Positions 25,540 to 36,095 of a stretch of 64,000 bases of DNA are shown in pieces (the stretch's first letter is position 1; every line of letters begins with the position of its first letter). The notes beneath the pieces were generated by a model that saw nothing but the letters and a program-made list of their open reading frames with translations, ran no database searches and was not told where the DNA came from. A program made the position numbers and the translations under genes. Where the stretch lies: NCBI RefSeq assembly GCF_963662255.1, contig NC_085053.1, positions 2,356,001 through 2,420,000 on the forward strand. Direction: 5' to 3'. This stretch comes from Cinclus cinclus (taxonomy: Eukaryota > Chordata > Aves > Passeriformes > Cinclidae).

Positions 25540-25950
25540 ACGGGGACACCTTCCGCTATCCCAGGTTGCTCCAAGCCCTGTCCAAACTGGCCTTGGGCGT
25601 TTCCAGGGATCCAGGGGCAGCCGCAGCTTCCCTGAGCAGCCTCTGCCTCGGCACCTTTCCAGGAGAGAATTTCTCCTTAACATCCACTTTAAACCTGCCC
25701 TCTGTCAGTTTAAAGCCATTCCTCCTTGTTCTTTCATTAGCTGCCCGTGTAAGGAGTCACTCTTCTTCTTTTCCAAAAGCCTTTTAGATGAGATTTTCCC
25801 CAGAATCTTCTCCAAGCTGCGCAGCTCCAACTCAGCCTGTCGCCATACCAGAGTTGCTCTCTGAGCATCTTCAAGGCCTCTGGACCCACTCTCCCAACAT
25901 CTCCACACCTTCTGCCAAGATCCCCAGACCTGGCACACTACTCCAGATGG
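25540..25950 (-). mobile_element. CR1 LINE fragment between NUF2 and LRRC52
   Basis: Reverse CR1: GGTTGCTCCAAGCCCTGTCC through AATTTCTCCTTAACATCCAC to CCAGACCTGGCACACTACTC. The terminal 3' octamer region is lost. It fills a third of the spacer between the NUF2 and LRRC52 start codons. Confidence 0.92.
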
Positions 25951-26452
25951 GATAAAACCTCTTGGCTACTGAAAGGAGACAATGCCAGCCCAGCATTGCA
26001 CAGGACTCTTGCCTAGCCACTACCACCCCTTGCAGTGTGGCACCATTTCTGACAAAATTGGGGCTGTTCACACTCTCCCCAGAAAGTTCCAATGCTCCCG
26101 TGCCACGCAAAGCTTCCCGCACCTCTACTCAGCTGGAAGCAGGTCAGCAAGTTCACAATACTGTCCCAGAAAACAGGCAGCTTCGGCAAGCCACTGATAT
26201 CATGGAGGTGTCACCTGGCACCGAGTGTGAGACAGAGACGCTCCAGCCACTGTTCCACACTTGCCAATGTAAAAGCCAGGCTCAGTTTCCAGCTGGGCAC
26301 TCTGCCAAGGGCTCAGGTGAGCCATGGACACAAAGTGCTTCCCGACAGCCTTGCAGCCGGACACTTCCTTGGCATGGCTGGAAGGGCACTGCAGCTTCCA
26401 TAGGGCTGCTTGCAGTCCACAAAGGTCTAAGCGGCCTGGAAGGTCTCCAACC
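25951..26452. other. Region just upstream of LRRC52
   Basis: Should hold the LRRC52 promoter and 5' UTR. It is not CpG-rich, unlike the other promoters here, and I see no TATA box. This fits a tissue-restricted gene. The LRRC52 frame is open from 26324. Confidence 0.4.
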
Positions 26453-27071
26453 ATGTCTCCTTCAGGTACACCATGGTCCCTGAGCCTCGTGTTTCTTTTG
26501 GGGATGGCATCCGAGGGGATCAGCTGCCCGAGCAGGTGTAGCTGTCAGTACCTGGAGGTGAACTGCACAGGGCAGCAATTGCTGGAGTTCCCTGTGGGCA
26601 TCCCTCTGGACACCAGGCAGCTGATTCTGGCAGCAAACAACATCTCGTACCTGCTGGCAGTGGAATTGAGCTTCCTGGCTGATTTGGTCTACTTGGACTG
26701 CAGAAAGAACCTCTTGGGGGACGACCTGGATTTCACTTTCATTGGCATGGCCAAGCTTGTCTATCTGGACCTCAGCTTCAACAACCTCACACAGGTCTCC
26801 TTTAGCACCTTCTCCCACCTCCTCAGCCTGGTGGTGCTGAAGATCTCAGACAATCCCAACCTCATGGCCATCGAGAAGGATGCTTTTGCCAACAACACCT
26901 GGCTAAGGCACCTGGATGTGAGCCGGACAGGCTTAAGCTTCCTGGACACCAGCACCGTCCAGGGCTTGCCCAGCCTGAGGCTTCTGGGGCTCAGTGACAA
27001 CCTGTGGCACTGCAACTGTTCCTTTTTGGACTTCATCACCTGGATGTTGGAAAGCAATGTGCATTTTCCAG
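26453..27071 (+). CDS. LRRC52: LRRC52 coding exon 1
   Basis: Encodes residues 1-206 plus one base: signal peptide, LRRNT, the LRR array and the start of LRRCT. Ends ...VHFP at a GTGAGG donor in phase 1. Confidence 0.95.
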
Positions 27072-29323
27072 GTGAGGGCTGTGTGAGCACAGATCTGCAT
27101 GGAACACAGAGAGCCCTCTGCTCCCTTTCTCAAAATTCAATTCACAGGGCTGTGCCACTGCATGTCAACTGTGGGTGCCATTTTCTGCTGTCACACAAAC
27201 CAGGGATGGAAACAGCTGGGTTACACACACTCCACACATGACGAGTCCTGCTTGTTCACTTCCCCCGGGCAGCCAGGGAGGTGTAGGCTGTAGCTGGGAC
27301 AATGCTGCTTCCCTAAAACAGCTGGATCCAGCCTCAAGTGTCCCTGTGCCTGTACAGAACCCCGTGGCTGCAGCTCCAAGAATGAGGAGCCCAGCACAGC
27401 TCCAGGGAGATGTGCACTAGGAAAATCATTGCTCTGAATTTCCTGCCTTGTCTCCACCCCAAAATCCTCTGCTGCCCATCATACTGAGAGATTCTATAAC
27501 TGGGCCTTGGAGAAGCTGGGGCAGAGTAATCACCAGTTCCCTTTCCCATAAAAACACTGTCCCAAGGGTGATGTTTTGCTTTGCAGCTGCAGCACATGGA
27601 CTTAATTTTTCCAGACTAGAAAGAGATGCAGCACAGCACACGTGAACAAGGAAAGCTTTGGTTTCAGTAGTGCAGGGCACAATGGTGAGGGAGAGCTGCA
27701 AGAGAGAAATTGTTTGAGAAAGTCTGTCCACTAAATAAGAAAGGGCCATAAAAGAGCCCAAGGAAAAAAATGGAAGGGCAATTAGAAGCTGATGTTAGGA
27801 CAGAACTAAATTAAAGATCTCAGGGTCTTTATTAGATGTAGTAAGCTCCTTATAGACTATATAGGGTGTATTTTTCCACATACAGGCAATTATGGAACAG
27901 TGGAATAAAGTACAGCTCTCAGCAGTGAGACTGGAGATAACCCACTGAACCCTGCAACAGGAGAATAAAGCTCATTGCAGCCTGTTGGGGAGGGGAGGAG
28001 TAGGAAAGGCAGCCTTAAACTGAGGGTTGTTCCAGACCAAAGAGCCCTGGAATCTGCTGCAAGCAGCCTCCAGCTTAGGCTTTAGAAAGGCTCTGGACCT
28101 TCAGAAATGTCTGTGCATCAGAGTTTTGAGCTCAGTCTGGGGGCTGACACAAAGCTGCCCAAGTTTGGATGGAATTAGGTAACAGAGAAATAAAAGCTCT
28201 TCACTTTTATTCAGGACCTGGAGCAAGATCAGCATGAACAACATCATTCAGTCATGTACAATACAGTGTATTTGCAATAAAAATCCCCCACACTTTGTTC
28301 CCCTCCACCACTCCCATTCCATCCCAGTGCCCAGCCTGTGGCTCCCTTTCCCGCAGGCTGTTCCATCCTGTCCATCAAGCAGTGCCCAGCCCATGCCCCC
28401 CACAGTTACCATGTCTGCAGGGTTCAAAACCTGCAGAGGAAGGAGAGGGCCACGGCTGAGGGCACACCCCACACCACATTCATCCTTCACTAACTTGAGA
28501 GGGAGCAGGCAGCATCTGCTTTATCGCTGCAGATATTGCAATGTGACAGGGAATGGTTGTTATTTCAGTGGAACTGAATCCCTGATGAGTTGCCTCTGCT
28601 TCCCTCACAGAGCAGGTAAGGCTGTGCTTGACTGCAAACCACCCTCATTGTCAAAAGCACAGCAGCCTCATTATTCCAGCATAATTTAGGCTGTATCACT
28701 TCAGAAGGTGTTTGAGATTTAAAAATCAACAAACACAGGTGCTCTTATATGAAGATGAAAGTGCTCAATCACCAGAGATGAGCAGGGCAGGGACAGCAGT
28801 TTGCCACAGTGGCATAATCCAGCGGGCAATATTATCCTATGGAGCCAACACTGCAAAAAACATTCTGGCAACCTGGGAAATGTGCTTTGGCAAGGGTTTA
28901 GCACAGGTTAGGCATGAGTCTGGCTGTCAGATTTTACCCAAGCCACGGGGGTGTATGAAATCTGCAGCTATTTTTCAGGCTTTTAGCAAGTGTTCCCATA
29001 ATTTTCTACCAGGATTCCTATTCATTAAATTATGATACAGGCTAGAGAGACCTGCTTCTACTCATCTCTCTCCAGATGCTGACAACATCACCTGCTATAC
29101 TCCAGCAGGCCTGCGTGCCCTGAGGATGCCAGCAGCAGAGGCACAGCTCCACTTCAGCTGCCTGACCCAGCTGTACAAGCAGGATTATGTCTTTCTGTGC
29201 TTTGTTGGCTTCTGCATATTCCTTGCTGGCACCATGGCAGCCTGGCTGGCTGGCATCTGCGCTGTCATCTACGAGGCCCATGCCTCAAAGGGAGAGGAAG
29301 AGGAGAAAGACACAGCCATTTAG
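26453..29323 (+). CDS. LRRC52: LRRC52, leucine-rich-repeat membrane protein (2 exons, 288 aa)
   Basis: LRRC52 belongs to the LRRC26/52/55/38 group of single-pass proteins that act as gamma subunits of Slo-family potassium channels; mammalian LRRC52 partners the sperm channel Slo3. The product has a hydrophobic signal peptide (~residues 1-22), an LRRNT cysteine cluster (C25, C29, C31, C38), about five leucine-rich repeats (~45-180), an LRRCT region opening with HCNCSFLDF, one membrane span (~244-271, from YVFLCFVGFC) and a short acidic cytoplasmic tail (GEEEEKDTAI). The sequence LVYLDLSFNNLTQ and the span plus flank match human LRRC52 closely. Exons are 26453-27071 and 29076-29323, joined phase 1. 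Human LRRC52 is 313 aa; the difference is mainly a shorter tail here. An in-frame ATG at 26324 would add 43 residues, but the chosen start gives a normal signal peptide. Several N-glycosylation sequons are present. Confidence 0.95.
27072..29075. other. LRRC52 intron
   Basis: 2.0-kb intron with no exon or recognisable interspersed repeat. Open frames within it have no known domain. Confidence 0.6.
29076..29323 (+). CDS. LRRC52: LRRC52 coding exon 2
   Basis: Encodes residues 207-288 and the TAG stop: the last LRRCT cysteines (C213, C235), the transmembrane helix and the acidic tail. Acceptor TCTCTCCAG. Confidence 0.95.
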
Positions 29324-29403
29324 GATCAGTCTTTCTGAACTCCCATTGTGGGAACCAAAGGCAGGCCCTTCCTGCCTGATTTCCAATGTGGTCCCACCCT
29401 AGG

Positions 29404-29446
29404 TTTTTTTTTTGGTTTTTTTTGTTTTTTTTTTTTTTTTTTTTTT
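29404..29446 (+). repeat. Interrupted poly-T tract in the LRRC52 3' UTR
   Basis: Runs of 10, 8 and 22 T separated by GG and G, followed by GGG. Simple low-complexity sequence lying 10 bp before the AATAAA. Confidence 0.95.
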
Positions 29447-29455
29447 GGGAAGTGA

Positions 29456-29461
29456 AATAAA
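29456..29461 (+). terminator. LRRC52: LRRC52 poly(A) signal
   Basis: AATAAA 133 bp past the stop codon, just after a long T tract (29404-29446). It gives a compact 3' UTR of about 150 nt. Confidence 0.75.
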
Positions 29462-30539
29462 ACTGCAAGAGAAGGAAGTGTCCGTGCTCCATTTTCACTT
29501 GCTGCTCTATACCCAGTCTTCTGCCACTAGGACTCAGGATATTGGCAAAATATTTATTTTGGGGAGGTGTGCACTGTGCCAGGCATTTCCACTTCTACCC
29601 TGCCTGGAGACCACAGAACAGTAGGGATGTAAGGACTGACTTGAAAAGCTATCGAAATGTGGGAAAGGTCCTGGCACTGTGCTGTAGCCAAGGAGGTCAT
29701 CAGGCCCTTCCTGGCCAAGAAACCCAGCAGGGCCTACTGGGATCAGCCTACACAGCTGAAGCTCCAGGGAATTACTAGATTGCTAGAGCCTCAGGGAATC
29801 CAAAAACTTCCTGCTGTGGAAAAGCAAAGAGATTTAAACCAAGACTTTTAGGAGCCCAGGATCCCGCTGGTTCTTCCTTTCTTTCCCATTACACTGGTGA
29901 CAGTAAAAGAACCCTCTGTGCTCCTGCAGCACAGCCAGACTGCCTGTGCCTCCTCCACTGTTGTATGAGCATTTACAGAACAGGCAAGTCCAGCTCTGCA
30001 TTTCTGTCAAATAACCCTAAAACTGGAATGTTTTACAAAGTAAAAATATTGTTTACTCTCTCTCCAAATATTCTTGGAAATGGGCTGTGTGTCCATACCA
30101 AAGTGCCAGAGTTACATCTACAGGGAGATGCAAGATCCTTGTTACCACCAGCGCTGGGAATTGCCCAGGGAAGTATCTGCTTATATGAGCCAGCACAGCA
30201 ACTCCAGGTGTGCAACACCGGCTGCTTCAGCCGACACTGCAGGGGAAACCAGGAGATTTCAGCAAGCACGGTGTGAATTACCGAACTTTGAGCCATTAAA
30301 CCGTAGACTGCGAATCAAAGCTGAGAGCTCTTAGCTCTAATGGGTATGGGGGAAAGGATGAGGATAAGGATGTCTGCGTGCTGGAGACACCCGCAGAGTT
30401 GCCGGGGGACACGGGCATGGCAAATCCCTCTGCTCAGCAATCCCTATCGCACTCTTCTCTCGCAGCTGTGAGACTGATCGCGCCTGGCCGAGCCCCGGCC
30501 CCGCCTGCGGGCGGTGCTGCGGGCGGGACGGTCCCGCCG

Positions 30540-30587
30540 CCCCCGTTCCCGTCCCCGTTCCCGTCCCCGGCTCCGTCCCCGTCCCGC
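30540..30587. repeat. C-rich tandem array in the MGST3 promoter
   Basis: Imperfect array of CCCCGTTCCCGT-like units. The minus strand has many runs of three or four G. Confidence 0.85.
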
Positions 30588-30618
30588 AGCGCCCGAGCTG
30601 CTCCGCGCCGCGCTGACG
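30588..30618 (+). other. MGST3: MGST3 5' non-coding exon (3' part)
   Basis: The island ends in CGCTGACG followed by a GTGAGT donor at 30619. The first coding exon has an acceptor only seven bases before its ATG (32846), so an upstream non-coding exon is required. The 5' limit is a guess. Confidence 0.5.
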
Positions 30619-32845
30619 GTGAGTGCGGGGCCGGCGGGCAGGGGGATGATCCCAGGGCGTGCTAACTCAGCTCGTCCCGACAGAAAATGGAGGAAGCCCC
30701 GTGTGCATCTCCCAGCCGGGAGAGGCTCCGGGGGAAGGGGGCTGCGGGACGAGCAGGGCGCGGGGCTGTGCCTGGCTCCACCTGGCCGGGCAGGGTTCGG
30801 CCCGGCCCGGGGAGCGAAATCCGGGACGGCAAAAGGCTCTTCTGGCTCCAAGGGCTGATCTTACATCGGGTAATCCAGTCCGAATCCACGCGTGCGTCCG
30901 TTCGAGGAGCCTTAATGTGCTTTGCTGACTCACAGCAGCTGCAGTGTTGTGGCAGAGTTGGAAATGACCCTTTTTCTGCTGCCGCTCTATGCCGTGTCAT
31001 GCTCCAAAATCTCGTGTCTGTGGCTCCAGCCGGAACCATCGCAGGGTAAAAGGCAGAAATTGAGTCTTTTGCACCGCGACGGTGCCCGTTAGCAAAGCTC
31101 TTGCAGCTGCGGGCAAAGGTTGCTGAAACGCCCTGGGCACGACAAGCCGGAAACTACCGTGGGAGTCCTGGTGACTTTGGAGTGCTTTATATGGCTCCAA
31201 ATTACGAGAGCAAAGGCTTGAGGTATACTTTGATATCAGTAGTGTAAGAGTAGCAGTTTTATGACACACCCAGTTTAATGCTTTGCCGTGCTCTTTGTTC
31301 CCAAGATAAAGCCCCAGATTATAATTTAGTGCTGGAAGATAAAATGCCTGGTTCTCCAACAACCTTGTAATTTGAAGGGGGAAATGCGACTACCAACCTG
31401 CTCTACGTGTTCTATTTTCAGTGTGTCACCTGTCAGGTGCTAACCTCAATTACAGGTGCATGCAGCTGACTTTTCTTCATGACTTCAGGGTTTTAATATT
31501 CTTACTGATAATTGTTTACCACGCTTTACTGTGCTGTGGACAAAGGCAGCTTGCTCCATCAGTGATACTCCTTTGCAAATTAGAAATAAAACCCCCCGTA
31601 GTCCCCAAAGATCCCTTTGTGAAGGGTGCAAGAGGAAGACTTTGCAGCAGTTCCCTGAGGTGGCCTGTTTTTCCCCACACTGGCAGATTGTGCTGGTGCG
31701 TCAGTGCAGGAGATGCCAAAACCTCACTACATTGTGGAGGCACCATCTGGAGACAGGCACCAACTGGGGTTTGATTGGGAGAATTGTCTCAGTGCTGGAG
31801 GGAGGTCTCTGCTGTCTTCTGCTGTGCTGTGTCATCCAGCACCTCCCAGGGTCACCCAGACAAGCATCTGAGGTTCGGGGTTGTGCAAGATGGTTGTGGG
31901 GAGGGGCCCTTGTGCTTTCTGGCAGCCAGGAGGGAGCTGGAGTGTTCTGTGTGGAGCAGGGCAGGCTTATGGGGGCTGGTGAGCAGGAAAGAGTAAGAAT
32001 GTGGAATGTGGGGCAGCATGGCAGGGGCTGCAGGATGCACCTTCTGCCCTATGCTTCTGTCTCAGGCCTGCCTGAGGGAGCACAAAACCATTAAACAAAA
32101 GCCACGCGGGCCCTGGTGTGCCTGGGCCGCTGGTGCAGAGGTTTGTAAATGCCAGTAGCTGTGTGTTGTTGGAGCTGTTCACCAGTTTGTAACTCTGAGA
32201 GGGATCCTGGGAGCTGCAGGGCTGAGCATCGGTCATCTGGCCACTGGCTCTTTATCCAGAAGTTTAGTTATCATTGCTGAGGTGGTGGGTTTTATTAGTA
32301 TTTTATATAAGGATAACCTTAGCAGTACAAATTAATCATTGATGTAGCCCAGGTCCTTCTAGCTCAGGGGATTTCTGAGCCAGCTCCTATTATAATTCCC
32401 AATTTACCTCTTATTCCCAGAACTCACCCAGTTTCCTGTTGAATTTATGAGAACTGACTGAATTCATAATGTCCCTTGACAAGGAGTTCCACAGGTCTGG
32501 TTCCCAGTGCATGAAGAAGCATCTCTCTTAGGGAACAGGCTGGAAATAAACTGACTTCATTTGGTGGCCCCTAGCTCTGGGGCTGGAAAGGCCCATGAGT
32601 TTCTGCGCAGGCTGCACTAAGGTTCTCCAGACACCACATCCCACCAATGCTTAGGTGATTTTAAGGCTTGCTTGACAGGAACTATGCAGAGAACTCCTGG
32701 TTTGTGCAGGCTCCAAAAGGCGCAAATTACTTCAGCCAGTCCCTGTGCTGGCAGCTCTTGGCGTCCAAGCTCAGCAATTCTTCCATGCATGCATATCATG
32801 TGTTGCCACTTCCCCAAAATATTCACGGCTCCCTTTCTCTGGCAG
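30619..32845. other. MGST3 intron 1
   Basis: 2.2-kb intron between the CpG-island exon and the ATG exon. Apart from an old CR1-like relic near its 3' end, nothing recognised. Confidence 0.6.
32395..32625 (+). mobile_element. Ancient CR1-type LINE relic
   Basis: ACAAGGAGTTCCACAGGTCT, then GCATGAAGAAGCATCTCTCT and TCATTTGGTGGCCCCTAGCT resemble the older amniote CR1 group common in turtles and crocodilians. Heavily diverged; orientation uncertain. Confidence 0.6.
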
Positions 32846-32852
32846 CACCACG

Positions 32853-32969
32853 ATGGCTGTTCTCTCCAAGGAATATGGCTACGTCATGCTGACCGGGGCT
32901 GCCAGCTTTGTCCTGGTCATGCACCTCGCCATAAAGGTGGGCAAGGCCCGCAAGAAGTACCATGTGGAG
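32853..32969 (+). CDS. MGST3: MGST3 coding exon 1 (gene exon 2)
   Basis: Encodes residues 1-39, ending KARKKYHVE: first membrane helix and basic loop. The exon begins at 32846 (acceptor CTCTGGCAG); donor GTGAGT. Confidence 0.96.
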
Positions 32970-35776
32970 GTGAGTGCTCAGGCTGAAGGGATGGCAAGGT
33001 TGGAGCTAGTCTGCTGACAAGCTAGGTGGCACCTTGATCAGTTTGGGGTGACTTGCTGACATTTCCTGCCCTGCCAAACAGATGTAGAAGGGATGGTGCT
33101 GCTATGGCTCTCCAGAAAGTATAAGAACTTGGGATTTGGGACATCAGGTGCTTGGTATTAAGCTGAAAACATGTGGCTTTGAGCTTGGCAGCACTGATAG
33201 GCAAGAAAGTGCTCAGCCCTTTCCCCCTGCAAATAAGACTTGGTGCAGCACTGGGGCAAAAGGGGTCATACTAGCACAAAAGTGACAGGAAGGTTTCTCA
33301 GACTCAGGGGGAGCATGTGAGCCCTGTCACAGATCTTTGAAGTGACCTTCCCGCAGCATCCATTGGGGATCCTTTGAGCCAGGCAGAGCTGTGGGCTGGG
33401 TGGGGACAGTTGTGAGTCAGGGCCATGGCATGAAGTGGCTGCTGAGGTGCTTGGCTTCAGCACAAGTCGCTGTTCCTTTGCTTTCACCACTCATGGGAGT
33501 GACAAGCAGGGGTAGGCAGGAGGACAGCTCCAGCTGCCTGTTGGGGTGATCCCATTCCTGCTACATCAGAACGGATTGGAGCAAATGTACCCAGTGCATG
33601 TGGTGCACAGAGGGCTGGATTTGAGGCCTGGGGAAGCCTCTGCAGCCAGGCAGCAGCTCCAGGAAGGCAGTGACCTTGAACACAACTTTTGTGGGCCCCT
33701 GGGCAGGCACAGGCTCTAACCTGCCACTGCAGGTTGGTTTTGCAAGCACCCAGGCAACCCTGGGCTCCTGGGGAGAGGAGCTGCAGGCCACACTTGCTGA
33801 TGCTTTGCTGCTGGTTTATTTTTTTGGCAGTACCCAAACATGTACAGCACAGACCCTGAACATGGGCAGATATTCAACTGCATCCAGCGTGCACACCAGA
33901 ACACGTGAGTGACGCTTTTGAACAGGGGCCATAGAACACACAGGGCTGAGGGGCAGGGCCCACAGCTCCAGAGGTGCTGCTGCCACTGCTTTGATCCAGG
34001 CTCAGCCCTGCAGTGCTTAGCAGGAAGGTCATGCTTGCTCCATCCCATGCCTCAAACCATGGGATAGTGCTGTGAAGCTGTCTCCTCTTCCCCAGTTCCC
34101 ACCAACTTCCCACCAGATCTTCCATGGGTAGATCTTAAGATGTGAGGAATCTCGTTTCCAGAAGGTGCTGATCTGTTGTGCTGCCTAGCTCTCCCTGGGG
34201 AGAGGCCAAAGTCCACCCAACTCCTCAGGACAGGTTCCAACAGCATATCAGAGGGGTGCTGGGAAGCACAGCTCCTGGGGAATGTTTAGAGTGGCTTAGG
34301 GAACAAAATGGAAAGAGTGGGTGGGTGTCCTGGGAGAGAGGCACAGGCTGGAAGGAAGCTTCCAAAAACTGTGTGTGCCAAGATCCCTCCTTTCCTCAGG
34401 CACAGCACTGAGCACAGACTTGTAAAGAGCCCAAAATGCCCTTGGCAGGGGATATTTTCAGTTTCTGCTCTTCTGAGTTTTTTCTTTGCAAGCAACCTGA
34501 GCAAAACCACAACCTCCTCACTTTCATTTTCAGATTGGAAGTCTACCCTGCCTTCCTGTTCTTTTTAGGCACTGGTGGAATCTACCACCCGGTAAGTGAT
34601 GTAGAACTCTGCTCTGGCTCCCTGCCCTGGGCAGAGTAGGGGGCAGGAGGCCAAGACAGCCCCTTGACTAGCCACATCACACTCAACAGCAGTAGCCCTT
34701 CTTAAAATTTAATTGTAGGTCTTCTGCAGGAGAATCACAAGTAATAAACTCATTACTGCTGTTTCAGCAATTAGAGCCCTTTCCTTCCCCTAAAGATGCC
34801 TTGTTAGACAAACAGCCTCCAGTCAAAGTGGGAAGAATCCCTTCAGCCCAGTTTTTCTAAGCCCGGCTAAAGGAAGTAAGGAAAAGCCTGGATTATTTTT
34901 AACTGAAAGATGCAGAAAACTTGGGAGGAGGCAGACACAGGGGAGAAGCCAAATCCAGTAGCTCTGTCTTTGCCATCAAAGGCCAAATTAGGTCTTTCCT
35001 GAAGACAGACTCCTTTTCCAAGAGGGAAGGAAGCAGCATAGGCACATCTGGCAAATGGGAGTCACACTGGAGCAAGCTCTAAATTAAGAGTCAAGGTGCA
35101 AGTTTGGAACACCTGCTGGAGGTAGGGCTTGGAGCAGGGTTTGCAGCAGCAGCAGCCTCCACAGTCCTGGTCCTCACTTGTGCACACTAACGGGCCAGGG
35201 GTGAAATGAGATTGAGCACCTGGTTGCCTGCATGACTTTGCTCAAGCCTGCAAAGCCTTTAATGCTTCTCCTTTCTCTGCAGAGAGTTGCAACAGGGCTT
35301 GGCATTGCCTGGATCGTTGGGAGACTCCTCTATGCCTATGGCTACTACACAGGAGGTAGGACAGTTCCCTGCAGCACACACAGGGTGCTTGGAGACTCAG
35401 CTCTCCTACAGTGACCTCAGGGCCCTTTGCTCACAGCCAGTTGTGGAGGAAAGGGTGCAGGTCTGCCAAGACTGCAGCATGCTCTTCCTGCTCTTGGGAA
35501 GAGCTGTCATCCAGCAGGGATGCCTACCCTAAGAGGCCTGAGCTGGTGCCTGCTGTTTAGCTCTGGGGCTTTCCCTTTAGTTCTTGTTTCCACTTCAGTT
35601 TCCAGGCTGGACTAGCCTTTCAGTGAACTGACAAATCCTGCTTTTTTTTTCCAGATCCCAAAAACCGAAGGAGAGGGGCCCTTGGCTCTGTGGCACTCCT
35701 TGGGTTGGTAGGCACAGGCATCTATTCAGCCTGCCAGCACCTGGGCTGGGTCTCCCAGCACAGCTGCAGAAGCTAA
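32853..35776 (+). CDS. MGST3: MGST3, microsomal glutathione S-transferase 3 (5 coding exons, 147 aa)
   Basis: MGST3 is a MAPEG-family protein with four membrane helices in the ER or outer mitochondrial membrane. The family conjugates glutathione, reduces lipid hydroperoxides and has leukotriene C4 synthase-like activity. The spliced product ([20 protein letters not shown]...) has the MAPEG signature R59-x3-N63-x2-E66 in [13 protein letters not shown], followed by [20 protein letters not shown] and [19 protein letters not shown]. Exons are 32853-32969, 33831-33904, 34534-34591, 35283-35355 and 35655-35776. Phases match and the total is 444 nt. Human MGST3 is 152 aa; the tail here ends HSCRS, where the human protein ends in a Cys-Cys-His cluster. 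It is preceded by a CpG promoter and a non-coding exon, and its 3' end converges on ALDH9A1. Confidence 0.96.
33831..33904 (+). CDS. MGST3: MGST3 coding exon 2
   Basis: Encodes residues 40-63 plus two bases ([20 protein letters not shown]...). Includes R59 and N63 of the MAPEG motif. Acceptor TTTGGCAG, donor GTGAGT. Confidence 0.96.
34534..34591 (+). CDS. MGST3: MGST3 coding exon 3
   Basis: Encodes residues 64-83 ([20 protein letters not shown]). Includes E66. Acceptor CATTTTCAG, donor GTAAGT. Confidence 0.96.
35283..35355 (+). CDS. MGST3: MGST3 coding exon 4
   Basis: Encodes residues 84-107 plus one base ([20 protein letters not shown]...). Acceptor CTCTGCAG, donor GTAGGA. Confidence 0.95.
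35655..35776 (+). CDS. MGST3: MGST3 terminal coding exon
   Basis: Encodes residues 108-147 and the TAA stop: last helix ([20 protein letters not shown]) and tail QHSCRS. Acceptor TTTTTCCAG. Confidence 0.96.
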
Positions 35777-35861
35777 AGAGAGTTTTCTTCAGTTTTCTTT
35801 TAGAACACTTGGCTTCCTCTGTTTTTGGTTTGTTTTGTTTTTTTTTTTCCTTTTCTTACTC

Positions 35862-35867
35862 AATAAA
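35862..35867 (+). terminator. MGST3: MGST3 poly(A) signal
   Basis: AATAAA 86 bp after the stop, followed by a TGT-rich stretch, as in a standard cleavage site. Confidence 0.8.
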
Positions 35868-36095
35868 GGAAGTTGTCCATTCTGTATTTTCATTCTACAG
35901 TTACTGAGGGTTTTCTTAAGAAGCTCTGCAGAATGCTGGAACCACTCCGGTTTTGTCAGGCAGAAATGTTCATTCTAGCTTTTATAATTTTAGTGATCAA
36001 AAGCCACCTTGCACCTCATTTAACCCATACAGCAGCAGCCCCATTTCTGGACCCCTCAATTCATGTCACTCTAAGAAGCTGTTCCAGAGTAAGTA

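Larger units (their letters stand above)
30380..30900 (+). promoter_or_regulatory. MGST3 CpG-island promoter
   Basis: GC- and CpG-rich island between LRRC52 and the MGST3 coding exons. It contains a C-rich array of the unit CCCCGTTCCCGT and variants (30540-30587), followed by a good splice donor (GTGAGT at 30619). Transcription start not determinable. Confidence 0.7.

Noticed and set aside
30378..30858. Overlapping open frames in the MGST3 CpG island
   Set aside because: Low-complexity Pro/Arg/Ala sequence from GC-rich DNA on both strands; explained by the island.
31531..32094. 187-residue open frame in MGST3 intron 1
   Set aside because: No domain recognised, and it lies wholly in an intron without convincing splice context.
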